Source: Chachezhania sediminis (GTDB taxonomy: Bacteria; Pseudomonadota; Alphaproteobacteria; Rhodobacterales; Rhodobacteraceae). Taken from it: a stretch of 64,000 nucleotides of DNA. The notes beneath the pieces were generated by a model. That model was given only the letters and a program-made list of their open reading frames with translations. It was not told the DNA's origin and did no database searches. The stretch's first letter is position 1; each line of letters starts with the position of its first letter. The position numbers were made by a program, and so were the translations under genes. Shown in pieces: positions 29,912 through 38,106 of the stretch. The stretch spans positions 62,001 through 126,000 of the forward strand of contig NZ_VOPH01000003.1 of NCBI RefSeq assembly GCF_009765275.1, given 5' to 3'.

Positions 29912-32140
29912 TCAAGTTAGAATAGGCACTTCGAGGATCGGCCGCAGTGGTTCGATTCGCGTCGCATACTGGCGCACAACCTGATCATAAAGATCGGCGA
30001 CGCCTTTTGCTTGGACAGAGACGACCATCGCATAGCTTAGGTTCTCCGGCGGTGCGAAATTCCGACCTTCAAGACGGGCATTGTAGTGGATGTCAAAGCT
30101 GGGATTAGCCAGTGAACTGCCCCGTTTGCGTTTGACCGCGTGAAGACAGTTTTCCCATTTCCAGGCATCGCGCCGCAGCTCGTCTTCCGCCGCGCCAGGT
30201 AGAGACGATCCGAAGAAGCTGTCGGAATCCGGATGTACTTGCTTGTCACGGGAATACTTGGTGTCGTTGGGTCGAAATGTCACTTCCAGACCAGCTTGGG
30301 TGTAGTTTCCGGGGTGATGCGGGTCGATCTGGGTCTTGTAGCAGATCGTCGCCTTGATCGAGACCATGCCGCTCATCGGATCGGAAGGTACCGGGATTGC
30401 GGCGCGAATGTACTTCGCAGGCGAAATTTCGCCCTGATATACGACCCTCACAGTGTCGTCATCACACAGAATGATATCATCGAGACTGCGGGCAACACGC
30501 CCCCAGCCAATGGCCTTGTGATCCTGGTCACCTTCTTCACATGTGTGTACAAGAAGTGTTCGGATGGCTAGGTGGTTTAAGTTGGAGCCGAAATGGGCAC
30601 GAATGCCAGTGCCTAGCCGTAGTACACTTGGGGTGGCGAAAGATGTGCCTCCGGTTGTCGTAAGGGACGGCGTCGCATCCGGCGCAACGACAACAAATGG
30701 GCGGCTGAACTCTCCACCAAAATCGACTAGGTCCGGCTTCACTAGACCCGGGCTACGCCCCGGGCCCTTGGAACTGTAGGGCGCGCGCTGCCAACCCTTG
30801 CCTGGAGTGTCACATGCGCCAATCGCCAAGGCATTTACACAATCGGAGGGAACTTGCACGCGATCCAGCCCGAGAATGGAATCCCCTTCGCCATCGTTCC
30901 CGACGGCAATCAGCGCAAGTGTAGATACCCGAGAAAGTCGATCATCCAACACGGCGGTCCAAGCGTGAACGTCATCGTCCTCAATAGGGAGACGCGGCCC
31001 GAGGCTCAGGTTGATGAAATCGTATTCCTGGCTCGACAACACACCTTCGATCCGATCGAGCACTTCGTAGAGTTCATGAGGATCCTGCCCAGGCGCATCA
31101 TCCAGAACACGGTAGTGGTCGATACTTGCGTAGGGTCGCGGTAAAGGCATTTTGGTGTCGATATGCCCAAACAGCGCCGCCGATGTCACCCCAACACCGT
31201 GCGCGAGGAACTCGTCAGGCGCCGGTAACATGCCGGGAAGCTCGAGCGGTGAAACCCATCGCGTCAATACGTGATTCTTGGGAACGCCACCGTCAAAGAT
31301 GGCCACCCTGACGTCCTCGGAAACAGGTGCTTCAGTGGGCAATTCCAAATCCGTTGACGGGATGCCAGCAGAACGGACAGTCGGTCGCATGACCCTTAGC
31401 TCCGGCATCTGTCTCAATGTACGCACTCCCGTGAAGAGAGCGATATCATCCGCGCGTTCCACAGGCGCATCGAGCTCCAGGAAACACAGTCCCTTTGCAA
31501 AGAAGCGGCGGCCGAGTTCCGCCTCTATTTCTTCCCCTTCAAGGTATGCAACAAAGGCTTGTATTATACCCAATTCAAGCTCGTTGGCGTGAAGCACGGT
31601 TTCCAGCGCTATTCGTCCATGTTCGGGGAGCGCCCCTTTGATCTTGGCGTGGGGAACCGGCGCGGAAACTTCTTCGATTGAAATGAGTGCGTTTGCGCTG
31701 CTTCTGTCCGCGCGCCAATCCGGCAACTGCTGGCTCCAAGATCTGATGGCGGCTCTGCGTCCCCTCGCAAACAGCTCAGTGGTAACAGCCTCTTCCGGCG
31801 CCCTGCCGCGTGACCGTTTCTCAGGAGTAATTTTTTTGGGACGACTGCCAATCACTTCAATACCAACTTCCCGCATGAGCTCATGCGGGAAGTAAGACTT
31901 TGCGATGTACTCTGGATTGAGCGTCAGCGCAATTACCGCCTCGTCACCTGGACAGGCCGCTTGTGGCAGTTCATCGATACGAGATGACGTTTCAGATACC
32001 ATCGGAGAAAGTCGCCTTCTCGCTTCGGTGAAGGTATAGGGCGGTTCCTTTGGCGCACCCCCGCCTTTGATGACGATGTTGTCGGTGAGTCGTTCACCCT
32101 TACCTAAAAGAAAGTTTTGTTTGCTCATTTTCCTTGTCAC
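29912..32140 (-). CDS. ietS: S8 subtilase of the IetAS anti-phage system
   Basis: This 742-residue intracellular subtilisin-like protease has the catalytic triad Asp283 (IFDGG), His314 (AHGVGVTS) and Ser500 (GGTSFATPS), plus oxyanion Asn415 (VGNDG). About 270 residues precede the catalytic domain and there is no signal peptide. It overlaps an AAA+ ATPase gene by four bases. This gene pair matches the IetAS defence system described in the 2020 survey of anti-phage genes by Gao and colleagues. GTG 32140 is shown; ATG 32128 is equally possible. The region is clearly richer in A and T than the flanking phage genes. Confidence 0.82.
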   Translation of the reverse strand: MTRKMSKQNFLLGKGERLTDNIVIKGGGAPKEPPYTFTEARRRLSPMVSETSSRIDELPQAACPGDEAVIALTLNPEYIAKSYFPHELMREVGIEVIGSRPKKITPEKRSRGRAPEEAVTTELFARGRRAAIRSWSQQLPDWRADRSSANALISIEEVSAPVPHAKIKGALPEHGRIALETVLHANELELGIIQAFVAYLEGEEIEAELGRRFFAKGLCFLELDAPVERADDIALFTGVRTLRQMPELRVMRPTVRSAGIPSTDLELPTEAPVSEDVRVAIFDGGVPKNHVLTRWVSPLELPGMLPAPDEFLAHGVGVTSAALFGHIDTKMPLPRPYASIDHYRVLDDAPGQDPHELYEVLDRIEGVLSSQEYDFINLSLGPRLPIEDDDVHAWTAVLDDRLSRVSTLALIAVGNDGEGDSILGLDRVQVPSDCVNALAIGACDTPGKGWQRAPYSSKGPGRSPGLVKPDLVDFGGEFSRPFVVVAPDATPSLTTTGGTSFATPSVLRLGTGIRAHFGSNLNHLAIRTLLVHTCEEGDQDHKAIGWGRVARSLDDIILCDDDTVRVVYQGEISPAKYIRAAIPVPSDPMSGMVSIKATICYKTQIDPHHPGNYTQAGLEVTFRPNDTKYSRDKQVHPDSDSFFGSSLPGAAEDELRRDAWKWENCLHAVKRKRGSSLANPSFDIHYNARLEGRNFAPPENLSYAMVVSVQAKGVADLYDQVVRQYATRIEPLRPILEVPILT

Positions 32141-33246
32141 CCCCCTGATAAAGCGTCGTTCTTCAAATGTGCGCGGATTGTGTCGCGTGCGACGCCCGTG
32201 ATTTCGTGGGCCTTTCTTTGTGTTGCTAGGCCATTGCTTACCAGTCGGACCGCGATCTCGATACGTTCCTGTTTCGAATGCTCGTCAGCTGTCACGAGTT
32301 GAGAGAGGTAGTGGTCCAGTCCCTCACCTTTCAACACAGCAGAACGCCGTGCAAGAGTGATCTCTCGCTCGATATCGCTATAAGAACGTCCAACGAGAGA
32401 AACAGATAGGATCTCGACCCAAGCCGACATATCTGGCGCAACCTCGTCAAAGAGCGCCCCCAAGAACGCCCGTATTCCAGCTTCTCCTGGAAGTGAAAAA
32501 TCGACGGGTTGCTCAAAGCGACGCCAAACAGCGGGGTCGAGTAGATCGGCATGGTTGGTTGCCGCGATCAATAAGCCGGAGGATGGCCAATCATCGAGCT
32601 GCTGGAGCAAAACGGTGACCAGGCGCTTCAGCTCTCCGATCTCTCCCGAATCGTCACGACGTTTTGCAATCGCATCCAGTTCATCGAGCAGAAGTACGCA
32701 ATCTTTGGACTTCGCGTAATCAAGCACGTGCCTCAAATTGGAGCCAGTTCGCCCAAGATAACTGCTCATTACGGCGGAAAGATCGAGGATCATGAGAGGA
32801 AGCCCAAGTTCGCGCGCGACCCACCTTGCGCCCAGGGTCTTTCCAACGCCCGGAGGCCCAGTGAACAACACTGTTCGAGTCGGCTCCAAGCCGGCTTCAA
32901 GCAGGGCGCCTAGGTTTTGTCGCTCTTCAACTAAGCGCGACAGCGTGCCTTGAACTTTCTCAGTGTAGACTGGCTCAATGTGCAGAAACGGAGTCTCTTC
33001 TACCCGCAGCAGCTGAAAGCGAGAATCTGTGTCCGTCGGCAAAGCCTTTTCCATGCCCTTGCGCAAGGGTGACGAGCGGGTGGGATTGTTGCGGAGCAGG
33101 TCTACCAACGCGATAGAAAGCTCCCTGTTCAGGCCGCGACGCTTCGCAACACGATGCAGGTACGTTTGGACGTCCTGAGCGCGCCCTGACAGCGCTACTC
33201 GCGCTAGGTGGACGAAATCATTCTCAATCTTGTCATTTTCCGCCAT
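32137..33246 (-). CDS. ietA: AAA+ ATPase of the IetAS anti-phage system
   Basis: This 369-residue AAA+ ATPase has Walker A GPPGVGKT (130-137), Walker B LLLDELD (185-191), sensor-1 Asn231 (ATNHAD) and arginine-finger candidates Arg242 and Arg243. The C-terminal tail contains a helix-turn-helix-like segment (AHEITGVARDTIRAHL). It is the first gene of a two-gene operon with the subtilase. A consensus-like promoter precedes it and GAGG lies seven bases before ATG. The ATPase probably senses or activates and the protease acts, but the trigger is unknown. Confidence 0.82.
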   Translation of the reverse strand: MAENDKIENDFVHLARVALSGRAQDVQTYLHRVAKRRGLNRELSIALVDLLRNNPTRSSPLRKGMEKALPTDTDSRFQLLRVEETPFLHIEPVYTEKVQGTLSRLVEERQNLGALLEAGLEPTRTVLFTGPPGVGKTLGARWVARELGLPLMILDLSAVMSSYLGRTGSNLRHVLDYAKSKDCVLLLDELDAIAKRRDDSGEIGELKRLVTVLLQQLDDWPSSGLLIAATNHADLLDPAVWRRFEQPVDFSLPGEAGIRAFLGALFDEVAPDMSAWVEILSVSLVGRSYSDIEREITLARRSAVLKGEGLDHYLSQLVTADEHSKQERIEIAVRLVSNGLATQRKAHEITGVARDTIRAHLKNDALSGG

Positions 33247-33285
33247 GTGACAGCCTCATCGTGATTTTTTAACTATTTGGATGTC

Positions 33286-33314
33286 ATCATAGGTGGAAGA
33301 GAATGTTACTTCAA
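33286..33314 (-). promoter_or_regulatory. Promoter of the ietAS operon
   Basis: On the minus strand TTGAAG (33309-33314), 17 bases, TATGAT (33286-33291). Expected initiation is near 33279, about 33 bases before the ATG. A GTGGAAGA/TCTTCCAC inverted repeat (33293-33300 and 33324-33331) flanks the -35 and could bind a regulator. Confidence 0.65.
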
Positions 33315-33429
33315 ATCAAAAAGTCTTCCACATGAAGTTCGCGTCACGATCTGATGCTCCAGTGTTACGGGGGCCGGCGGTACTCTTGGCTGCGCTTGAG
33401 TGGCCGTTCTCCAGCTGGTGCTGGAACGC

Positions 33430-34653
33430 TTAGTTCGCACAGCGAAGAACCGTTCCCTGCCCTTCGCGCCGGGGAAGATTGATCACGTCAGCCTGTTGCC
33501 CGGTCAGAAACCCGGCCCACCGCTCCATGATCTCCGCCCGCAGGCCCAGCAGGTCCGACCTGGCATAGGCCCGTTCCACCTTTCCGCCGATCTTGTGCCC
33601 AAGCACAGTCTCCGCAACCTCGTAGCTGCAGGCCTCGGTGTCCTGCACCCATGTGCGGAAGCTGGTCCGGAACCCGTGGATAGAACCTCCGACCTGCTGC
33701 TTCCTCAAGATCTTGTGCATGGCCTGATCTGACACTGGGGTGCCGCGCGGCCCGGGAAACAGCAGGTCGCCGGAGAACCTGCGGCAGATGTCGGCGATGT
33801 GCAGCGCCTCCTGCGACAGTGGCACCCGGAAATCGGTGACCTTGCCCTCACGGCCCTTGATCCGATCCTTCGGCACGGTCCAGATACCGCCGTCGATTTC
33901 CGCCAGGCGCGCGCCGCGGCATCCATCGCTTCGGACCAGAGTCAGCATCGCCCACCGCAGGCACAGGTGGCTGACGTGTTCGTCGCTGAGCTTCCGGTAC
34001 AGCGCCGGCATGTCCTGCCAGGCGACGGCCGGGTGGTGGACCTCTTCATGGCTGACGGCCCCAAGCATGTGCTGCGCGGCGTCCACGGTGAACGGATCGC
34101 ACGCCACGCCCATAAGCTGTGCCTGTGTGAAAACGATCTTTGTCCTGCGGATTGCCTTGACCGCGGTTGGGTGCTTCGTTCGCCATATCTGGGCAAGGGC
34201 CAACTTGACGTCGGTCGCATCGATCCTGGACATGCGCTTTTTGCCGATTGCCGGGATGACGTAGTGGTCCAGCGGACTGCGCCACCGGCCGCGCTTTCCA
34301 TCGGCCCGGAGCGTGGCCTTGCGCGCCTCAAACACGGTATCGACCATATCGGCGAAGGTCGGGTCTGACCGGTCCAGCGCGCGCTTCGCATCCTCCTGTC
34401 TGGCATCCCGCACCGCGATCGGATCTTCGCCATGTGCCAGCACCACGGCCCACTGGTCCCGAAGCTTTCTTGCGTCAGCCAAGGTCAAATCGGCAAGCGA
34501 CCCCAGCCCCATGTCGCGGCGCCGGTCAAGAAAGCTGTACCTGAAGACCCATTTCCCGAGACCGGCCTTCTTGACCAGCATCAGCCCCCCGCCGTCGTAG
34601 AGCTTTCCGTCGCCCGCGTTGCGGATCTGGACCGCGGTCAGCTTGTTCTTCAT
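33430..34653 (-). CDS. Tyrosine-type prophage integrase
   Basis: This 407-residue recombinase has an N-terminal arm-binding domain of the P4-integrase type (YDGGGLMLVKKAGLGKWVFRY). The core has Arg in LVRSDGCRGARL (Arg241 or Arg246), His326 and Arg329 in HGFR, His353 in LGHK and nucleophile Tyr363 in ERAYAR. It catalyses insertion and excision. ATG 34653 is chosen because GGAGGGG precedes it; the open frame extends upstream without a ribosome site. It is the last phage gene before host DNA, so the attachment site should lie nearby at 34.65-34.92 kb. Confidence 0.9.
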   Translation of the reverse strand: MKNKLTAVQIRNAGDGKLYDGGGLMLVKKAGLGKWVFRYSFLDRRRDMGLGSLADLTLADARKLRDQWAVVLAHGEDPIAVRDARQEDAKRALDRSDPTFADMVDTVFEARKATLRADGKRGRWRSPLDHYVIPAIGKKRMSRIDATDVKLALAQIWRTKHPTAVKAIRRTKIVFTQAQLMGVACDPFTVDAAQHMLGAVSHEEVHHPAVAWQDMPALYRKLSDEHVSHLCLRWAMLTLVRSDGCRGARLAEIDGGIWTVPKDRIKGREGKVTDFRVPLSQEALHIADICRRFSGDLLFPGPRGTPVSDQAMHKILRKQQVGGSIHGFRTSFRTWVQDTEACSYEVAETVLGHKIGGKVERAYARSDLLGLRAEIMERWAGFLTGQQADVINLPRREGQGTVLRCAN

Positions 34654-34711
34654 CGGTCCCCTCCGGTCCCACATCTGGTCCCCCGAAATGCCTGCGATGC
34701 CACGATTCGGG

Positions 34712-34741
34712 ATGCGACAGCATGCGACAGTCTCTGTCGCA
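34712..34741. repeat. Repeats upstream of the integrase gene
   Basis: ATGCGACAG occurs at 34712-34720 and 34722-34730, and its inverse CTGTCGCA at 34734-34741. Short clustered repeats beside an integrase gene could be arm-type binding sites or an operator. Confidence 0.45.
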
Positions 34742-34919
34742 CGGGCCTTTGGGAAAAGGGAAATAAGGAGACATCGTGAGACACCATAAGACGCTGGTTG
34801 CGCGTCCTCTGCCGGCACCATTTTCCGGAAATTTGGTCAACCCGGTCCCGTCCGGATCGCGGTCGACTGCACGCTGTCCGGCAGGGGCACGGCGCCCGGG
34901 GCGCCGCGGGGCCCTGGCC

Positions 34920-37736
34920 TTAGGCCAGCATGTCGGATGCACTCAGATCCGTGAACGGGGCAAAGTCGAATCCCACGACCAGGTCGTTGTAGTCGCGGTC
35001 GCCGCCGTCCTTCTGGTCCTCGAATCCCCAGGTGTTGCGGCCATAGTTCCACAGGTGGGTGGTCGGATCCTCGTCCGCCGTCGCGTTGCCGGCGCTGAAG
35101 CCCCAGAACACGTCCTCCTCGGTCTGGATGCGCATGCCGATCAGGTCGCCTGCATCCACGCCGTCGAAGGTCGTCGACCGGTGCGCCCCGAAGCCGCCGC
35201 CATCGACCCAGGCTGCGCCGCTGTCGGTCAGGTAGGCACGCCGCGCCGCTGCCTCGGCATAGCCGTCCTCGCCCGGGGTCAGGCCGTTGATGGTCCCGGC
35301 AAAGTCGTCGACCCGGAAGATCTGCAGCGCGATGTCGTTCTGGCCGCCCTGCCGGGTGGAAACGACGATGCTCTGGCCGTCCTGGCCGCCGATGGTATCG
35401 GCCACCGCCACGGGGCGGGCCATGCGCAGGCCGGAATGTTCGTCCGTATTCACGAAATCGACGAAGCCGAAATCGTGGGTCAACGCCCCCTGGGCCGAAC
35501 TGGCGGCTTCGCCGTCTACCGCAACGCCGATGCTGTCGCCGGAGGTCACTGCCATTTCGGTCACGGCCCCCTGGGCATTGCCGTCGAACAACGCCACCAG
35601 TTCGGCCGAGAAGTCGTCCTGCAGCGACTGCTGGGCCAGCCGGGTGGTCCAGGCGAATTCATCCGTGGCCGCGCTGTCGATTCGGGACATGGTGCCGCCG
35701 ATGGTCAGGTCGACCTCGGCCGCGGCTTTGCCCGAGACCTGGGTCAGCACGGTGCCGGTCGCGCCGATGGTCCAGCCACCGGTGCCTTCGTCCAGGATCG
35801 CGGGCGCATCGGCAGAGGTCTGGTTGTGGGCGATGGCCAGCAGCGTCTGGGCCAGCAGCTCTGCATTCGGCGTGCCAAGGCCGGACACCAGATCGAAATC
35901 CGGCCCGGCTTCGAAACCCTGGCCGGTCGCGTCGAAGGTGACCGTGTTCCCGTCTGTATCCACGCTGTTGTAGTCGCTGCCGGGAATTGCGCTGGACCTG
36001 TTGTTGCCCAGCAGCACGTCGTTGAAAACGGCCGGAGAGATCGCCGCGGCCTGATAGAGCATGTCGTTCACATAGCCCGGCCGCGGCAGGCCCTGGGCTT
36101 CGAACAGGGTGGTCATCTGCTGGAACAGCGCGGCCCACAAGGGTGCCGCGGCGCTGGTTCCCGCATTGGGCTCCAGGCTGTCCATATCGCCCGCGGGAAC
36201 CAGGTAGAAGGTATTGCCGCCACCTGCGGCGGACACGTCGGGGATTGCCCGCCCGGTCTCGCCGGCCGCGATCATCACGGTCGATGCCGCCCCGTAATCC
36301 GTCTGGTAGCCCGGCATTTCGACCCTGGCATCGACGCCGCCGGATCCGGTCTGGTTGATCAGATAGTGGATGGTGTCGCCATCCAGCACATAGTTGTTCC
36401 AGGCGGTCTCGATCAGGTAGGTGCCATCTTCCGACGAGGATGGCATGGACGTCATGCCGCCGCGGACCAGGTTCCAGATCGTGGTGGGGTCGCCGATACC
36501 GGCCTGCACTACGATGTCGACCAGGCTGGAGTCCTCGTCCGCCGCGCCCTGCGTGCTGAGTGATGTGCCGCCCACCGATACGACATAGGGGCTGGAGCCC
36601 GAGTAGAAGATGTTGTTCGTCCCATCCAGGACAAATGCGCCTGACCCGGAATCGCCGGCTGCCACAAAGAATGTCCGGTTGGCCAGCAGGGCGTCGATAA
36701 AGATCTCCTGGGTCGCCGTGAAGAAGGGCGAATCCGGCGCATATTGGGCGTTGTCGCCAAAGGACGACGACATGACGTCAGGGTCGTTCACATCGTCAAA
36801 GATGGCAAGCTGGTAGGTCGCGTACATGATGTGGGGCGACGCGTAGAGCCCTATCCGCCCATAGGGGTTCACGGCAGCCACGACACCCACGTCCAGTGAA
36901 CGCTCGCCCGAGGCTTCGGTATAGGACTGGCCGCCCGGGGCCACCGTGTAGGACGTGATCTGGTCGCCGGGCTGGCCCATCAGGTTGACATACTCCTCCA
37001 GCAGGTCCTGGAAGGTATGTGTCGCGTCCGACGGCAGCGCGGATCCTACGCCGGGTTCCATCAGGGCGACGGTCGAGTCCACGGCAAAGTCCGAGGTCAG
37101 CGGGAAATTGTAGAGGTCGGCAATCTCTTGCGGGCGCGCGGCCGTCGGGGCCGACCGGCCGTTGCCGATGCTCTGGTCGCCCTGCTCCAGTTCCACCGTC
37201 TCGTCGTACAGGACCTGCGCGGCGGGGTGGAAATCGGCTTCGACGATCAGGCCCATCAGGTTCTGGACCTGCGGGTCCAGGGCGCCTTCCCAGAACAACC
37301 TTCCGTCTTCGGTGACCATGAGCGTCTGACCCAGCAGGGCCTCGAAGGCTGCGGGGTCCAGTTCGACCCACACGGTCCGTGATTCTGCCGATGTCAGGTA
37401 ACCGTCGTCGGTGTCGGCGATCTTGCCACCTGCCGCCTCGATCGCGTCGGCCATCGCATCGAAGGCGGCCTTGTCGGCACCATAGGTCTTCCACAGGGCG
37501 TCATCGGCCTTCAACTTGGCCAGTTCGGCCTGCCGGTCGGCCCAGTTCATGTCGAGAAGCGCCGTCGCCTCGTTCGCGCGCGGCAATACGAAGCCCATGC
37601 GCAGCGTCTGCGTCGTCGCTTCCGACACGTCGTCCGGGTCGAGGTTGTATGCTTCGACCACGGTAGTGGAAGACGTGTAATCGTATGATCCGTAGCTCGT
37701 CAGATCGAGATAGGTCGAGCGGGTCCAGTCGGTCAT
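34920..37736 (-). CDS. Sedolisin-type serine-carboxyl peptidase (S53) with DUF4114 domain
   Basis: This 938-residue peptidase starts with a pro-kumamolisin activation domain (about residues 15-190). An S53 catalytic domain follows with Glu and Asp in GERSLDVG, Asp in DPDVMSSSFGD and the serine in GTSAAAPLWA. A long beta-rich region ends in a DUF4114 module with EDQKDGGDRDYNDLVVGFDF, a calcium-binding-like motif. No Sec signal is visible, so type I secretion is possible, but no transporter gene is adjacent. ATG 37736 has GAGG upstream; GTG 37826 would add 30 residues. It is the first host gene beyond the integrase. Confidence 0.88.
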   Translation of the reverse strand: MTDWTRSTYLDLTSYGSYDYTSSTTVVEAYNLDPDDVSEATTQTLRMGFVLPRANEATALLDMNWADRQAELAKLKADDALWKTYGADKAAFDAMADAIEAAGGKIADTDDGYLTSAESRTVWVELDPAAFEALLGQTLMVTEDGRLFWEGALDPQVQNLMGLIVEADFHPAAQVLYDETVELEQGDQSIGNGRSAPTAARPQEIADLYNFPLTSDFAVDSTVALMEPGVGSALPSDATHTFQDLLEEYVNLMGQPGDQITSYTVAPGGQSYTEASGERSLDVGVVAAVNPYGRIGLYASPHIMYATYQLAIFDDVNDPDVMSSSFGDNAQYAPDSPFFTATQEIFIDALLANRTFFVAAGDSGSGAFVLDGTNNIFYSGSSPYVVSVGGTSLSTQGAADEDSSLVDIVVQAGIGDPTTIWNLVRGGMTSMPSSSEDGTYLIETAWNNYVLDGDTIHYLINQTGSGGVDARVEMPGYQTDYGAASTVMIAAGETGRAIPDVSAAGGGNTFYLVPAGDMDSLEPNAGTSAAAPLWAALFQQMTTLFEAQGLPRPGYVNDMLYQAAAISPAVFNDVLLGNNRSSAIPGSDYNSVDTDGNTVTFDATGQGFEAGPDFDLVSGLGTPNAELLAQTLLAIAHNQTSADAPAILDEGTGGWTIGATGTVLTQVSGKAAAEVDLTIGGTMSRIDSAATDEFAWTTRLAQQSLQDDFSAELVALFDGNAQGAVTEMAVTSGDSIGVAVDGEAASSAQGALTHDFGFVDFVNTDEHSGLRMARPVAVADTIGGQDGQSIVVSTRQGGQNDIALQIFRVDDFAGTINGLTPGEDGYAEAAARRAYLTDSGAAWVDGGGFGAHRSTTFDGVDAGDLIGMRIQTEEDVFWGFSAGNATADEDPTTHLWNYGRNTWGFEDQKDGGDRDYNDLVVGFDFAPFTDLSASDMLA

Positions 37737-37862
37737 GTCAGCCTCGGGCTTGGGTCCTGGTTGCGCGGCAGGCCGGGGCGATGCAGGGTCAGCCGTCGAC
37801 GAAAAATGTTCGTCCACGCACTGCACTTGGCGCCCTCTCCCCTTGTAAAACGCTAGAATGAT

Positions 37863-37916
37863 GTCAGACCGTCTGACAATTCACCTTTGATATTGACCTT
37901 GCGTCAAGACTTTGAC
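37863..37916. promoter_or_regulatory. Palindrome cluster upstream of the S53 peptidase gene
   Basis: GTCAGA-CCG-TCTGAC (37863-37877) is followed by TTGAC-N5-GTCAA (37893-37907), and GTCAA pairs again with TTTGAC ending at 37916. These are likely regulator sites for the leftward peptidase gene; the binding protein is unknown. Confidence 0.5.
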
Positions 37917-38006
37917 GGGCGCGTGCCGCCACCGATCCGAAGACCCGGGGCTGTCGGGACCGCAGGAAGGACCGGCCCGCCGATGCAATCGCGGGTCGTC
38001 AAACGC

Positions 38007-38038
38007 GAACAGGCCGGGGACGCGGCCCCGGCCTGTTC
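38007..38038 (-). terminator. Strong hairpin after the aldehyde dehydrogenase gene
   Basis: GAACAGGCCGGGG (38007-38019) pairs perfectly over 13 bp with 38026-38038 around a six-base loop. It lies about 70 bases downstream of the leftward aldehyde dehydrogenase stop. Confidence 0.7.
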
Positions 38039-38106
38039 TGCTTCCAAGTGTCTTCCCCGGGCACCCTGGCGAGAGGGAGGGTGAAGCGGGCGCCCGGATC
38101 GGTCCC

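Larger units (their letters stand above)
1..34653. mobile_element. Lambda-like siphovirus prophage (left end outside window)
   Basis: A continuous run of phage genes covers repressor, Cro, primase, helicase, terminase, capsid, tail, lysis and, at the right end, a tyrosine integrase. Late genes follow lambda order from small terminase to tape measure. Replication, immunity and integrase genes are all present, which argues against a gene transfer agent. The right boundary lies between the integrase start and the S53 peptidase gene at 34.9 kb; the left boundary was not seen. No att duplication could be identified because only one end is in view. Confidence 0.93.
37737..38106. other. Regulatory gap between S53 peptidase and aldehyde dehydrogenase genes
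   Basis: This 370-base stretch has no convincing gene. It contains the GTCAGA-N3-TCTGAC palindrome and TTGAC/GTCAA repeats near 37863-37916, and a 13-bp-stem hairpin at 38007-38038. The S53 gene is transcribed leftward from this region, and the aldehyde dehydrogenase gene ends at its right edge. Confidence 0.6.

Noticed and set aside
34654-34920. tRNA gene as prophage target
   Set aside because: No cloverleaf or conserved T-loop sequence could be seen between integrase and peptidase genes.
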